64,000 nt of DNA, taken from Saprospiraceae bacterium. Its GTDB lineage: Bacteria > Bacteroidota > Bacteroidia > Chitinophagales > Saprospiraceae. Positions 52,098-59,947 of this stretch are shown here, in pieces. The notes below the pieces were generated by a model that did no database searches, had not been told where the DNA came from, and saw nothing but the letters and a program-made list of their open reading frames with translations. The stretch spans positions 434,001 through 498,000 of the forward strand of contig JADJNF010000008.1 in NCBI GenBank assembly GCA_016714445.1. The letters are read 5' to 3'. Position 1 is the stretch's first letter. The number at the start of each line of letters is the position of its first letter. A program made the translations under genes and the position numbers.

Positions 52098-52134
52098 AAA
52101 AAAAGCACCATTTTCTGTAAATGGTGCTTTTTTT
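52098..52134. terminator. Bidirectional terminator between TonB receptor and S41 protease genes
   Basis: AAAAAAAGCACCATTT (52098-52113) pairs with AAATGGTGCTTTTTTT (52119-52134) around a 5-nt loop, with A and T runs on both sides. It can stop transcripts from both convergent genes. Confidence 0.92.
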
Positions 52135-52156
52135 TAATGGGATTATGAAGATGCTT

Positions 52157-55100
52157 TTATTTTTTACTGATGTCTTTTAGTAATGTTTCAACAGCTACTT
52201 TCAATTGTTCATCCGTTCCTTTGGATATCCAGTCAGGCTGATTTTCCACCAAAATGTCCGGCACTGCAGGCCCAAGTTCCTGATTTTGATCTGTAGCTTT
52301 AGTAAACCATCCACGTAGCGGCAATCTTACAAAAGAACCATCCATCAGGCTTTTGCCACCTGTAGATATTACAGAACCATTGGTAGGAAGTCCAACCAGT
52401 TTTCCGATACCTAATGTTTTATAAGCGTGTGAAAAAATTTCAGCATTCGAATAACTACCTTCATTACAAAGGGCAATAGATGGTTTTAACCAAGCAGAAT
52501 AGACCAATCGTTCTCCAGTGGGATAGTAGTCTTTAAATTTGAGTTTATCTTTTTCGAGATTTTCACTTGCTCCTCTTGGTATGGTATAGGCGTGTTGCTT
52601 ATAATTCAACATGGTCATCAGAAAGTCAGTAGTAGACCCACCTCCGTTGTATCTGACATCTATCACCAATCCTTCTTTTCCATAACCTGCAGCAGTAAAC
52701 TCTCTTTCTACAACGTCAAAACTTGGAAAATCCATCCCTTTAATATGTATATACCCAAGTCGGCCACCAGAATATTTTTCCACTAATTTTTTTCGGTTTT
52801 CAACCCATTCATCATATAAATTATTGGATATACTAGCAGTAAGCCGGATTGGTATTTCTTTTGTAACATTTTCTCCCTTATTTACGGTCAGCAGCACTTT
52901 TTCATTTACCAGACCATTGAGCAAGGAATAAAAATTAATATTGCCTGTTACGGGTTCACCATTTACTGCTGTGATGACATCTCCTTCTGAAAGTTTGCTG
53001 TTTTTCTTATCAGCAGGCGTTTCAGGAACTATATGGGTTACTTTGATCCCTCCGGAAACAGGCATTAATTCTGCACCTATCATTCCGGTTGATTCTTTTT
53101 GTGTATCAGCTCTATCCGAACCCCTCAAGCCCATATGACTGGAATTTAGTTCACCAAGCATGAGATTAAACATATCCCTAAAATCATTTTCAGTACTGGC
53201 ATTTATACATCTTTCTTTATACTTGTCATGAAGTTTCAACCAGTTTTTACCATGAAACATCGGATCATAAAATCCGTCCCTTATAGTTCTCCATGCTTCT
53301 TCAAAAACCTGTAGTCGTTCATTGACATAATCTATTTTCATTTTTGCCGCAAAAGGTAAGGATTCAGGTGAGCCAGACTTTAAATCAACCCGACTGATCG
53401 AACCCTGTTTGGTATAATACAAAAACTTTCCATCTTTATCTATTTTCAAATTATCGGGATTAGATCCGTCCTTGGTTATTTCTTTCAGACTTTTACCGTC
53501 CCATTTTATACTATAGAGGTCACGTCCTTTTGACACACTGCTATTTGTGGTATAATAAAATGTTTCGCCATCAGAAGAGATTACAAATTCAGATTCATCT
53601 CCTGGAAAACTGGTCACACGAAATATTCGTTCGTGAATGTTTTCCATGTCAATTTTAATTTCCGGCACTATTTTTTTATCTGTTTCTGACTTGGATTTGG
53701 AAGACTCAGCGTCTCCGATATCTTTATCTTGCCAGTCCTGAACGTCTTTTTCCCAATCTTCTTTTTTAAGCCACACAAACCAAACATCTTCACTCCTTCC
53801 TGCACCTCTTTCTGAAATAAATCCTAACTTTGAACCATCCGCACTCCAAAATGGGCTGTGGTCTCTACGTGGGTGCATAGAAATATTTACCGGTCCGTTT
53901 TTATTGTCTGCCGACTGGATAAAGACTTCCTGATTAAAATACAAATCATTCAGCGAATAGGATAACCATTTGCTGTCAGGACTCCAGGATATATCTTCAG
54001 GAGCGTCCCAGCTATTACTTAGTATGACTTCATTGGTCATCTGACCATCTTTATTTATATCTGCGACTATAAAAGTACCTCTACCTCGAACCAATGCAAT
54101 TTTTTTTCCGTCAGGTGATATAGATAGAGAAGTTTCATCTGTATCTGTTTTGCTGATTTGTGATATTTTATGTTTGAGTGTTTTAAAAATATTTATCTGA
54201 GATGTGTCTGCAGAAGACAGCATAAAAACATCAAAATTACCATTCATTCTATCACTGCAAAAAAGCAAGGTGGAGTCATTCAGCCAGGTAGGCTCTATGT
54301 CTCTAAAAGGGTGATTGGATGCGTTTATACTTCTTGGTTTATCTTTATCTGTTTCTTTAATAAATATTTCACCACGAACCGTATAAGCCAATAATTTGCC
54401 ATTGGGCGAAACTTCATAATCTGTTGCATCAGTAATAAAAGTCTTTTTTTCTGTTGGGTCTAATCGATCATCAGCACTTATCAAGACATTGAGTTGCTCA
54501 GCTGTTCCACGATTGGTTTTCATTGTATATAAGTGTACATCTTTTTCGAAAACAATAGAACTGCCATCAGCAGATACACTATATGAACGAATAGATTCAT
54601 CTTTATAGCCCGTCAATTTTTCAGGTTTATCATTGGATTTACCATTTTCGTCTATCTTAAGTCTATAAATATTATAAGCTCCGTCTATACTGCTGAGAAA
54701 ATACAACACCTGATTGCCTCCCCATTGCGGGTAAATGTCATTGGTTCCAAAACCTGGCAATTTGTGATATGTCTTTAATTTTGTATCATAAATCCATAAA
54801 TCCCTGTCAGAGCTACCTTGATAGTCCTGACGTGCAACAGGATTAATATCGCCTCGTACGAAAGCAAGAAATCTACCGTCAGGTGACAATACAGGGTCGT
54901 GCCCTACTGCATCGAGTATCCTGTATTCGGTCCCTCCTTTTGGATGTATGGTATAAACTTCAGAAGGGCGCTCAATTTGTCTGAACTCCCTATTTGTTGA
55001 AAAAATAATTTTGTCCTGTTGAGTCCAGCTTGAAATATTATCAGCTCCGGAATGAAATGTAAGTCGCTTTGCCTGGCCACCTTCAGCAGGCATCACAAAA

Positions 55101-55366
55101 ATATCATTGTTTCCATATCTTCCGCCTGAGAAAGCAATGCTATTCCCATCAGGGCTAAACATAGGATTGCTTTCATAAGCCTCATGAATGGTGAGCCTGG
55201 TCGCTTTTCCACCTGTAGAAGGAAGGGTCCAAATATCTCCCTGAAATGAAAATGTGATCATTGTCCCATTTTTATTCATGGCGGGATAGCGAAGTAAAAG
55301 TGTATTTTGAGCACTTAATCCATAGACTTGGAAAAAGATAATACTCATTAAAAAGCATTTATTCAT
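52157..55366 (-). CDS. Tricorn-like S41 peptidase with PD40 repeats and PDZ domain
   Basis: From ATG 55366 (22 codons into the open frame, at MNKCFLMSIIFFQVYGLSAQ, a signal peptide) the protein has 1069 residues. The N-terminal 600 residues are WD40-like PD40 blades (SPDGNSIAFSGGRYGNNDIFVMP, LSPDGRFLAFVRG, SWSPDSKWLSYSL). A charged linker, the tricorn-type C1 domain (FEEAWRTIRDGFYDPMFHGKNW), a PDZ (MSGGIKVTHIVPETPA-like) and the S41 catalytic part follow, with CNEGSYSNAEIFSHAYKTLGIGKLVG carrying the nucleophile Ser. It is an exported peptide-degrading enzyme. A terminator separates it from the TonB receptor gene. Confidence 0.92.
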   Translation of the reverse strand: MNKCFLMSIIFFQVYGLSAQNTLLLRYPAMNKNGTMITFSFQGDIWTLPSTGGKATRLTIHEAYESNPMFSPDGNSIAFSGGRYGNNDIFVMPAEGGQAKRLTFHSGADNISSWTQQDKIIFSTNREFRQIERPSEVYTIHPKGGTEYRILDAVGHDPVLSPDGRFLAFVRGDINPVARQDYQGSSDRDLWIYDTKLKTYHKLPGFGTNDIYPQWGGNQVLYFLSSIDGAYNIYRLKIDENGKSNDKPEKLTGYKDESIRSYSVSADGSSIVFEKDVHLYTMKTNRGTAEQLNVLISADDRLDPTEKKTFITDATDYEVSPNGKLLAYTVRGEIFIKETDKDKPRSINASNHPFRDIEPTWLNDSTLLFCSDRMNGNFDVFMLSSADTSQINIFKTLKHKISQISKTDTDETSLSISPDGKKIALVRGRGTFIVADINKDGQMTNEVILSNSWDAPEDISWSPDSKWLSYSLNDLYFNQEVFIQSADNKNGPVNISMHPRRDHSPFWSADGSKLGFISERGAGRSEDVWFVWLKKEDWEKDVQDWQDKDIGDAESSKSKSETDKKIVPEIKIDMENIHERIFRVTSFPGDESEFVISSDGETFYYTTNSSVSKGRDLYSIKWDGKSLKEITKDGSNPDNLKIDKDGKFLYYTKQGSISRVDLKSGSPESLPFAAKMKIDYVNERLQVFEEAWRTIRDGFYDPMFHGKNWLKLHDKYKERCINASTENDFRDMFNLMLGELNSSHMGLRGSDRADTQKESTGMIGAELMPVSGGIKVTHIVPETPADKKNSKLSEGDVITAVNGEPVTGNINFYSLLNGLVNEKVLLTVNKGENVTKEIPIRLTASISNNLYDEWVENRKKLVEKYSGGRLGYIHIKGMDFPSFDVVEREFTAAGYGKEGLVIDVRYNGGGSTTDFLMTMLNYKQHAYTIPRGASENLEKDKLKFKDYYPTGERLVYSAWLKPSIALCNEGSYSNAEIFSHAYKTLGIGKLVGLPTNGSVISTGGKSLMDGSFVRLPLRGWFTKATDQNQELGPAVPDILVENQPDWISKGTDEQLKVAVETLLKDISKK

Positions 55367-55492
55367 ACCGTTCAATTTTGGAAAAATATTTTTAATATTC
55401 TGGAAATTTAGATTGTCTTGAGATTCTTTCAAGATTTATAAAAAATATACTTGATCATCAGACAATGAGATTGGATAAGAATTATTTTAAAA

Positions 55493-56602
55493 CTAATCTT
55501 TTAAAAAAGGAAGCGAAACTACCGTAGATTCAAGCAATTTTTTACCCGCCTGAATAAATATTTTACTTTCGGGGGCAGCATGACTTATCTTTACATAACC
55601 CATTCCAATTGGTATTTCCAATGAAGGTGATTGAGTTCCTGAAGTGACTACCCCAATTTCTTGTTCATTTTCATCAAAAATAAGATATCCATGTCTTGGA
55701 ACTCTTCGTTCATCCATGACAAAACCAACGAGTTTTTTTGTCAAACCTGATTCTTTCTGAGAAGTCATCCAATCCTGCCCGTTAAATTTCTGTGATTTTT
55801 TAAGTTTAGTAATCCAGCCTAGTCCTGCTTCAAGTGGCGATGTAGTATCATCTATATCATTGCCATAAAGACAAAATCCTTTTTCCAGCCGGAGGGTATC
55901 TCTTGCGCCTAGTCCACAAGGCTTTATGTCAAACTCTTTGCCAGCATCAAATATTGCTTTCCAAAGTGTTTCCGTGTTTTCATTGGCTACATACAATTCG
56001 AAGCCTCCGCTGCCGGTGTACCCTGTGGCAGAAATAAGTACATTGTCAATTCCGGCAATCGTTCCTTTTGTAAAGGAGTAGTACTTGATTGAACTTAGAT
56101 CGACATTAGTCAGTTTTTGAAGTAAATCTATGGCTCTTGGTCCCTGAACTGCTAATAGTCCGGTTTTTTCAGAGATATTTATAAGACGGGTGTCATACTC
56201 ATTATTTGCTGTAATCCAGTTCCAGTCTTTTTCAATATTTGATGCATTAACAACCAGCATAAAAGCTTGTTCTCCCTCACTACACATTTCCTCCGGAAGT
56301 CTGTACACAAGCAGATCGTCCACTATGCCTCCATCATGATTTGGTAGACAACTATATTGGGCATCACCGATAGCTAATTTTGATGCATCATTACTGGTGA
56401 CTTTTTGTACCAGTTGTAAAGCTTCTTTACCGCGTACAATAAATTCTCCCATATGAGATACGTCGAAAATACCTACTCCGTTGCGCACGCTCATGTGCTC
56501 ATCTGTGATGGTAGTATATGATATGGGCATATTGTATCCGGCAAATTCAGCCATTTTGGCCCCTAACGCAATATGTAAATGTGTGATTGGTGTATCTAAC
56601 AT
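55493..56602 (-). CDS. gcvT: Aminomethyltransferase (glycine cleavage T protein)
   Basis: The T protein of the glycine cleavage system moves the aminomethyl carbon from lipoylated H protein to tetrahydrofolate, releasing ammonia. The 369 residues include HIALGAKMAEFAGYNMPISY, VRNGVGIFDVSHMGEF, QYSCLPNHDGGIVDDLLVYR (conserved Asp), ATGYTGSGGFELYV, LGARDTLRLEKGFCLYGNDI and the C-terminal barrel. Length and motifs are full. The other gcv genes are not in the window, as is usual in many Bacteroidota. Confidence 0.96.
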   Translation of the reverse strand: MLDTPITHLHIALGAKMAEFAGYNMPISYTTITDEHMSVRNGVGIFDVSHMGEFIVRGKEALQLVQKVTSNDASKLAIGDAQYSCLPNHDGGIVDDLLVYRLPEEMCSEGEQAFMLVVNASNIEKDWNWITANNEYDTRLINISEKTGLLAVQGPRAIDLLQKLTNVDLSSIKYYSFTKGTIAGIDNVLISATGYTGSGGFELYVANENTETLWKAIFDAGKEFDIKPCGLGARDTLRLEKGFCLYGNDIDDTTSPLEAGLGWITKLKKSQKFNGQDWMTSQKESGLTKKLVGFVMDERRVPRHGYLIFDENEQEIGVVTSGTQSPSLEIPIGMGYVKISHAAPESKIFIQAGKKLLESTVVSLPFLKD

Positions 56603-56636
56603 GGCACGAAAATTAAATTATTTGATAAAGTATGCC

Positions 56637-56644
56637 CAAAGATA
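56637..56644 (-). promoter_or_regulatory. Promoter box for gcvT
   Basis: On the minus strand TATCTTTG, a perfect TAnnTTTG box, lies 34 bp before the gcvT ATG. Confidence 0.6.
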
Positions 56645-56736
56645 ATCAAGATAACTAAATTTAAGAAAACGAACTTCTACTAATTGGAATTTATAACCAA
56701 TAATCAAAAGTGCCCGAACCTTTTCCTACAAATATG

Positions 56737-56780
56737 CGACATAATGACATTAAAAATCAAAAATACATGACATAACGACA
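56737..56780 (+). promoter_or_regulatory. Two direct repeats upstream of the sigma-54 promoter, possible enhancer sites
   Basis: CGACATAATGACA (56737-56749) and TGACATAACGACA (56768-56780) differ at two positions and are 31 bp apart, close to three helical turns. Each contains GACAT-AAY-GACA half repeats. They end 44 bp before the TGG of the sigma-54-like promoter, a usual distance for an enhancer-binding protein. Confidence 0.5.
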
Positions 56781-56824
56781 GTCTAGGAAGACATTTTGTG
56801 TAGCATTTTTAGTGAAAACTGGAA

Positions 56825-56840
56825 TGGAACATCTATTGCA
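56825..56840 (+). promoter_or_regulatory. Sigma-54 (RpoN) type promoter for the hsp20 pair
   Basis: TGGAACATCTATTGCA agrees with TGGCACRNNNNTTGCW at all but one fixed position and keeps the GG-N10-GC core. The predicted start is about 56851, giving a leader of about 35 nt to ATG 56886. No TAnnTTTG box is seen between it and the gene. Confidence 0.62.
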
Positions 56841-56885
56841 GGTAAAATGATGTAAATTTATTTGAAACCTTTAATATTTAAAAAA

Positions 56886-57317
56886 ATGACAAACATAGTA
56901 TTTAGACCACAGATCAACAGAGTAAATCAAGAGTTAAACAGAGTTTTTGGTGAGGTATTTAACAAGCCTGTTCAAGAATTATTAAATGAGAAAAAAGCAA
57001 ATCACTTTCCTGCTTATGCCAACATTGAAGAGCAAAATGAGAAATTTATAATCCATTTGTCTGTTCCGGGTTTTGATAAAGAAAATATTTCAATTCAACT
57101 TCATGAAAACAGGTTGATTATAGGCGGAAAAAATGAACATGCAGATGATAGAAAATATCAGCTGGCAGAATTTAATAATACTTCCTTCGAAAGAGTTTTT
57201 ATTCTTCCGGAAGATATTCAGAGAGACAAACTTGAAGCTACTGCAGAAAATGGAATTTTAAAGCTTACAGTTTATAAATCTGAGAAGAAGGCACCATTAA
57301 CCATTCATGTAAAATAA
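56886..57317 (+). CDS. Small heat-shock protein (Hsp20/alpha-crystallin), first copy
   Basis: ATP-independent holdase that binds unfolding proteins. The start chosen is ATG 56886, giving 143 residues; the frame is open from TTG 56862. The variable N-terminus (NIVFRPQINRVNQELNRVFGEVFNKP) is followed by the alpha-crystallin domain (about 50-140): PAYANIEEQNEKFIIHLSVPGFDKENISIQLHENRLIIGGK, and ATAENGILKLTVYK, with the A-x-x-x-n-GIL-x-L motif. The C-terminal IXI-type motif is replaced by APLTIHVK. It is 28 bp upstream of a second Hsp20 gene. A sigma-54-like promoter precedes it. Confidence 0.92.
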   Translation: MTNIVFRPQINRVNQELNRVFGEVFNKPVQELLNEKKANHFPAYANIEEQNEKFIIHLSVPGFDKENISIQLHENRLIIGGKNEHADDRKYQLAEFNNTSFERVFILPEDIQRDKLEATAENGILKLTVYKSEKKAPLTIHVK

Positions 57318-57345
57318 TATTTATTAACCATTAAAACCTAATAAT

Positions 57346-57789
57346 ATGAACATCCTAAAAGTAAATCCAGTATTTCAAGGTCGTACATTTACAAATCTAA
57401 TGGATGACGTTTTTAACAGAAGTATTTCTGATTTGGTAGGTTCGGATTTTTCTGTGACTACTCCTTCGGTAAATATTACTGAAAATCATGACACCTTTAC
57501 CCTTGAACTGGCCGCACCTGGTCTGGACAAAAAAGATTTTAATATTTTTGTTGATAAGGATCAGTTGGTAATCTCTGCATCAAAAGAGGTAAAAAACGAA
57601 GATAAAGAAGAAGGGAAATGGACCAGAAAAGAGTTTAATTATACAACATTTAAAAGGACATTTCATCTTACAGATGCTGTCGACGCTGAAAATATTAATG
57701 CAGAATACAATAAAGGTATTTTGACATTGGTACTCCCGAAAAGGGAAGAGATTAAAGCAAAAGCACCTAAAACTATTGAAATAAAGTAA
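57346..57789 (+). CDS. Small heat-shock protein (Hsp20/alpha-crystallin), second copy
   Basis: This 147-residue paralogue begins MNILKVNPVFQGRTFTNLMDDVFNRSISD. The alpha-crystallin domain has PSVNITENHDTFTLELAAPGLDKKDFNIFVDKDQLVISAS and AEYNKGILTLVLPKREEIKAKAPKTIEIK; NKGILTLVLPK is the strong family motif and the end KTIEIK contains IEI, an IXI motif. The two neighbours differ enough to be partners in mixed oligomers (inference). Cotranscribed with the first copy and followed by a terminator. Confidence 0.94.
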   Translation: MNILKVNPVFQGRTFTNLMDDVFNRSISDLVGSDFSVTTPSVNITENHDTFTLELAAPGLDKKDFNIFVDKDQLVISASKEVKNEDKEEGKWTRKEFNYTTFKRTFHLTDAVDAENINAEYNKGILTLVLPKREEIKAKAPKTIEIK

Positions 57790-57824
57790 TTGGGGGATAG
57801 TTTTTCATAATTTAGTTTTGATTG

Positions 57825-57858
57825 AAGGGTCTTTGATAGTTTTTCAAAGATCCTTTTT
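57825..57858 (+). terminator. Terminator of the hsp20 pair
   Basis: AAGGGTCTTTGA (57825-57836) pairs with TCAAAGATCCTT (57844-57855), one G-T pair, 7-nt loop, followed by TTT. It is 36 bp after the second hsp20 stop. Confidence 0.82.
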
Positions 57859-57876
57859 GACATTATTCCTGAAATT

Positions 57877-57916
57877 AAAAAGTCTGACAACCTAAGATTG
57901 ATTATCAGACTTTTTT
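57877..57916 (-). terminator. Terminator of tRNA-Leu
   Basis: AAAAAGTCTGA (57877-57887) pairs with TCAGACTTTTT (57905-57915) around a 17-nt loop. On the minus strand it ends in a T run 55 bp after the tRNA; it can also back up the hsp20 terminator. Confidence 0.78.
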
Positions 57917-57970
57917 CTCAGCTTTTAAAAACAAAAAGTCTCATCAAAGCTATTATTTATCTTGAAAGAG

Positions 57971-58052
57971 TGCCGAAGGCGGGACTCGAACCCGCATGAC
58001 TCGCGTCACACGCCTCTGAAACGTGCGTGTCTACCAGTTTCACCACTTCGGC
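57971..58052 (-). tRNA. tRNA-Leu (anticodon CAG)
   Basis: The 82-nt minus-strand sequence has acceptor GCCGAAG/CTTCGGC, a D arm with TGGTGAAACTGGTAGACAC, anticodon stem CACGT/GCGTG (one T-G pair) with loop TTCAGAG (CAG at 34-36), a long class II variable arm (TGACGCGAGTCA) and T arm GCGGG-TTCGAGT-CCCGC. CCA is not encoded. Confidence 0.93.
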
Positions 58053-58066
58053 AATATATGGTTGTG

Positions 58067-58074
58067 CAAATGTA
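58067..58074 (-). promoter_or_regulatory. Promoter box for tRNA-Leu
   Basis: On the minus strand TACATTTG fits TAnnTTTG and lies 14 bp before the tRNA 5' end. Confidence 0.55.
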
Positions 58075-58135
58075 TACATTTAATTCATGGTAAAAAATAT
58101 TTGGCATAATTTATGAAATAAATTAACTGAAAACA

Positions 58136-58165
58136 TTGACAATTCAAAAAACAGAGTTATCTTTG
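58136..58165 (+). promoter_or_regulatory. Promoter for the ECF sigma factor gene
   Basis: TTG (58136-58138), exactly 19 bp, then TATCTTTG (58158-58165): a full match to the Bacteroidota promoter. The leader would be about 108 nt, unusually long here. Confidence 0.65.
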
Positions 58166-58279
58166 CGTTTTGGAAGTAAAAATTTATTAATTAACATCAG
58201 TCAAAAATAAGCGCATATAGAGTAAACATCTACACTTAAAATTAGAAAATTTATTTAACCCGTAAATAATTGTGTAGGT

Positions 58280-58858
58280 ATGCAGCTTAAGATGTTAAAC
58301 GATCAGGAACTCATTTCATTGTATCTTAATGGTAATCAATCTTCTTTTGAAGTCTTATTAAAGAGACATAAAGACAAGATATATACATCCATTTATCTGT
58401 TTGTCAAAGACACAGAACTTGCTGAAGATATTTTTCAGGAAGTATTTATTAAAATTGTGGATACTCTCAGGAAAGAGAAATACAATAATGAAGGTAAATT
58501 TCTTCAGTGGGCTATGCGTATAGCATATAATATGTGTGTGGATCATTTCAGAAGATCAAAGAGAATGTCAAAAATTTCAACTACTGAAACATTTGATATT
58601 TTTAATGTTTTGGAATGCAAGGATGATCATATGGAAAATACCATTATCAAAAGCCAGATACATACAAAATTAAGATGTCTTATAGACCAGCTTCCTGACG
58701 AACAGAGAGAAGTGGTGATATTGAGACATTATGCTGATATGAGTTTTAAAGAAATATCACAAATGACCAGAGTAAGTATTAATACATCTCTCGGAAGAAT
58801 GAGATATGCATTAATTAATCTCAGAAAAATGGTGACCGAAGCTGAATTGGTCATATAA
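58280..58858 (+). CDS. ECF-type RNA polymerase sigma factor
   Basis: The 192-residue protein has region 2 (about 15-95): FEVLLKRHKDKIYTSIYLFVKDTELAEDIFQEVFIKIVDTLRKEKYNNEGKFLQWAMRIAYNMCVDHFRRSKR, with the -10-binding and melting residues, and region 4 (about 135-185): LIDQLPDEQREVVILRHYADMSFKEISQMTRVSINTSLGRMRYALINLRKM, the -35 HTH. No sigma-1.1 or region 3 is present, so it is an ECF sigma factor. No anti-sigma gene adjoins. An alternative start is Met5 (58292). It has its own promoter and a strong terminator. Confidence 0.93.
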   Translation: MQLKMLNDQELISLYLNGNQSSFEVLLKRHKDKIYTSIYLFVKDTELAEDIFQEVFIKIVDTLRKEKYNNEGKFLQWAMRIAYNMCVDHFRRSKRMSKISTTETFDIFNVLECKDDHMENTIIKSQIHTKLRCLIDQLPDEQREVVILRHYADMSFKEISQMTRVSINTSLGRMRYALINLRKMVTEAELVI

Positions 58859-58867
58859 TCATAACTT

Positions 58868-58942
58868 AAGAGTATGTTTAAATTTTCACTTGTTGTTTAA
58901 ATACAAATGCCAAAATTTTAAACATACTCTTCTTTTATTTTG
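58868..58942 (+). terminator. Long hairpin terminator after the ECF sigma gene
   Basis: AAGAGTATGTTTAAATTTT (58868-58886) pairs with AAAATTTTAAACATACTCTT (58912-58931), with one bulged A and a 25-nt loop, followed by a T-rich stretch. It ends 36 bp before the convergent hypothetical gene. Confidence 0.75.
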
Positions 58943-58977
58943 ACACTCTGCATACCAATAAATCACGTTGAAATATT

Positions 58978-59730
58978 TTACCTCCGGTTTTGACCCTGAA
59001 AGACCAGATCTTTTGGTACTCCTATTTGCAAAGCAGGAGGTATCGTGGGTTGTGGTTCACCAAATAACGGTTGCTTATAATTAAGTCCATTTAAACCACC
59101 TACGCCTGATGTGATACCATTGCGAACAGGAATATAGCTGGTGTCAAGAACATACAGCCGGTAATGGTTTCCCAAAAGGGAGATGGTATCTATTCTTAAT
59201 ACTTTGTTGCCGTTAAAATATTCAGTACTTAAGGCAATCGTATCTCCAACCGTTGCATCAAAATTATAAATAGCTACTTCCGAAGAGTTAACATTTTCTC
59301 TGGAAAAAACCTTGTTTTCTGCAGCATCATACCTTAAAAAAGCAGGACCAATTTTTTGATAGCTTATGGTCTTGCTACCTTGATGTGGAAAATGTGGTTT
59401 GGTCGTATTGTTGTGTATAAACCGTTTATATAGCTTTTTGTATTGGATTCCTTCTATGATGGTATCACCGGATATGGTATTTTCATAGAGACAGGAATAC
59501 ATAAATATTTGACCCGGTTCATAACTTTTTTCCGTTTGATATACCCATCTGGCATTGTCATTAAAATAATGGTTTTGTTGCGCTGATGACCAATGACCCA
59601 GACAAACAAGGATTAAAGTTATCGAGACGGTAATTTTCTTTGAGAAAAATAAAGTCTTTATTATTTGAGTCCGCTCCGAAAAGTCTTTGCAGCAGAGAAA
59701 GGGGTTGGGTAAAAAAAGGTTGATTATCAT
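58978..59730 (-). CDS. Secreted protein of unknown function
   Basis: The open frame from ATG 59730 encodes 250 residues. A signal-peptide-like stretch (KKITVSITLILVCLGHWSSAQ) sits at about residues 31-51, after an unusual 30-residue polar start (MIINLFLPNPFLCCKDFSERTQ). The real start is probably closer to the signal but no ATG, GTG or TTG is present at that point. The mature part (NHYFNDNARWVYQTEKSYEPGQ, ISGDTIIEGIQYKKLYK, FDATVGDTIALS) is beta-rich and resembles Bacteroidota exported proteins that often carry a type IX sorting domain; none is seen here, and it ends QGQNRR. I do not recognise a family with certainty. Confidence 0.6.
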   Translation of the reverse strand: MIINLFLPNPFLCCKDFSERTQIIKTLFFSKKITVSITLILVCLGHWSSAQQNHYFNDNARWVYQTEKSYEPGQIFMYSCLYENTISGDTIIEGIQYKKLYKRFIHNNTTKPHFPHQGSKTISYQKIGPAFLRYDAAENKVFSRENVNSSEVAIYNFDATVGDTIALSTEYFNGNKVLRIDTISLLGNHYRLYVLDTSYIPVRNGITSGVGGLNGLNYKQPLFGEPQPTIPPALQIGVPKDLVFQGQNRR

Positions 59731-59843
59731 TTGATTTGTGTTTTCGGAATAGACTCATTATTAAGTCATTAAATGTCCTGATAATAAATCACTTTTTAGA
59801 TAAGCTTCATGATACCGCTTTGGGTAAACATAATCTTCGTCCT

Positions 59844-59905
59844 TACTCAAAATCAATACATAGGGTAACCCAATTTCCGCAAACCAATTTATTTTGAGTA
59901 TAAAA
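59844..59905 (+). repeat. 62-bp dispersed imperfect palindrome, copy D
   Basis: Starts TACTCAAAATCAATACATAG and ends CCAATTTATTTTGAGTATAA plus AA. It matches the copy at 12355-12416 at 52 of 62 positions by ungapped hand alignment. It is in the spacer between two minus-strand genes (hypothetical secreted protein and response regulator). Confidence 0.7.
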
Positions 59906-59947
59906 TGTTATTTGAAAAAAGGGCAAAATACTCAACCATCACCTGCT

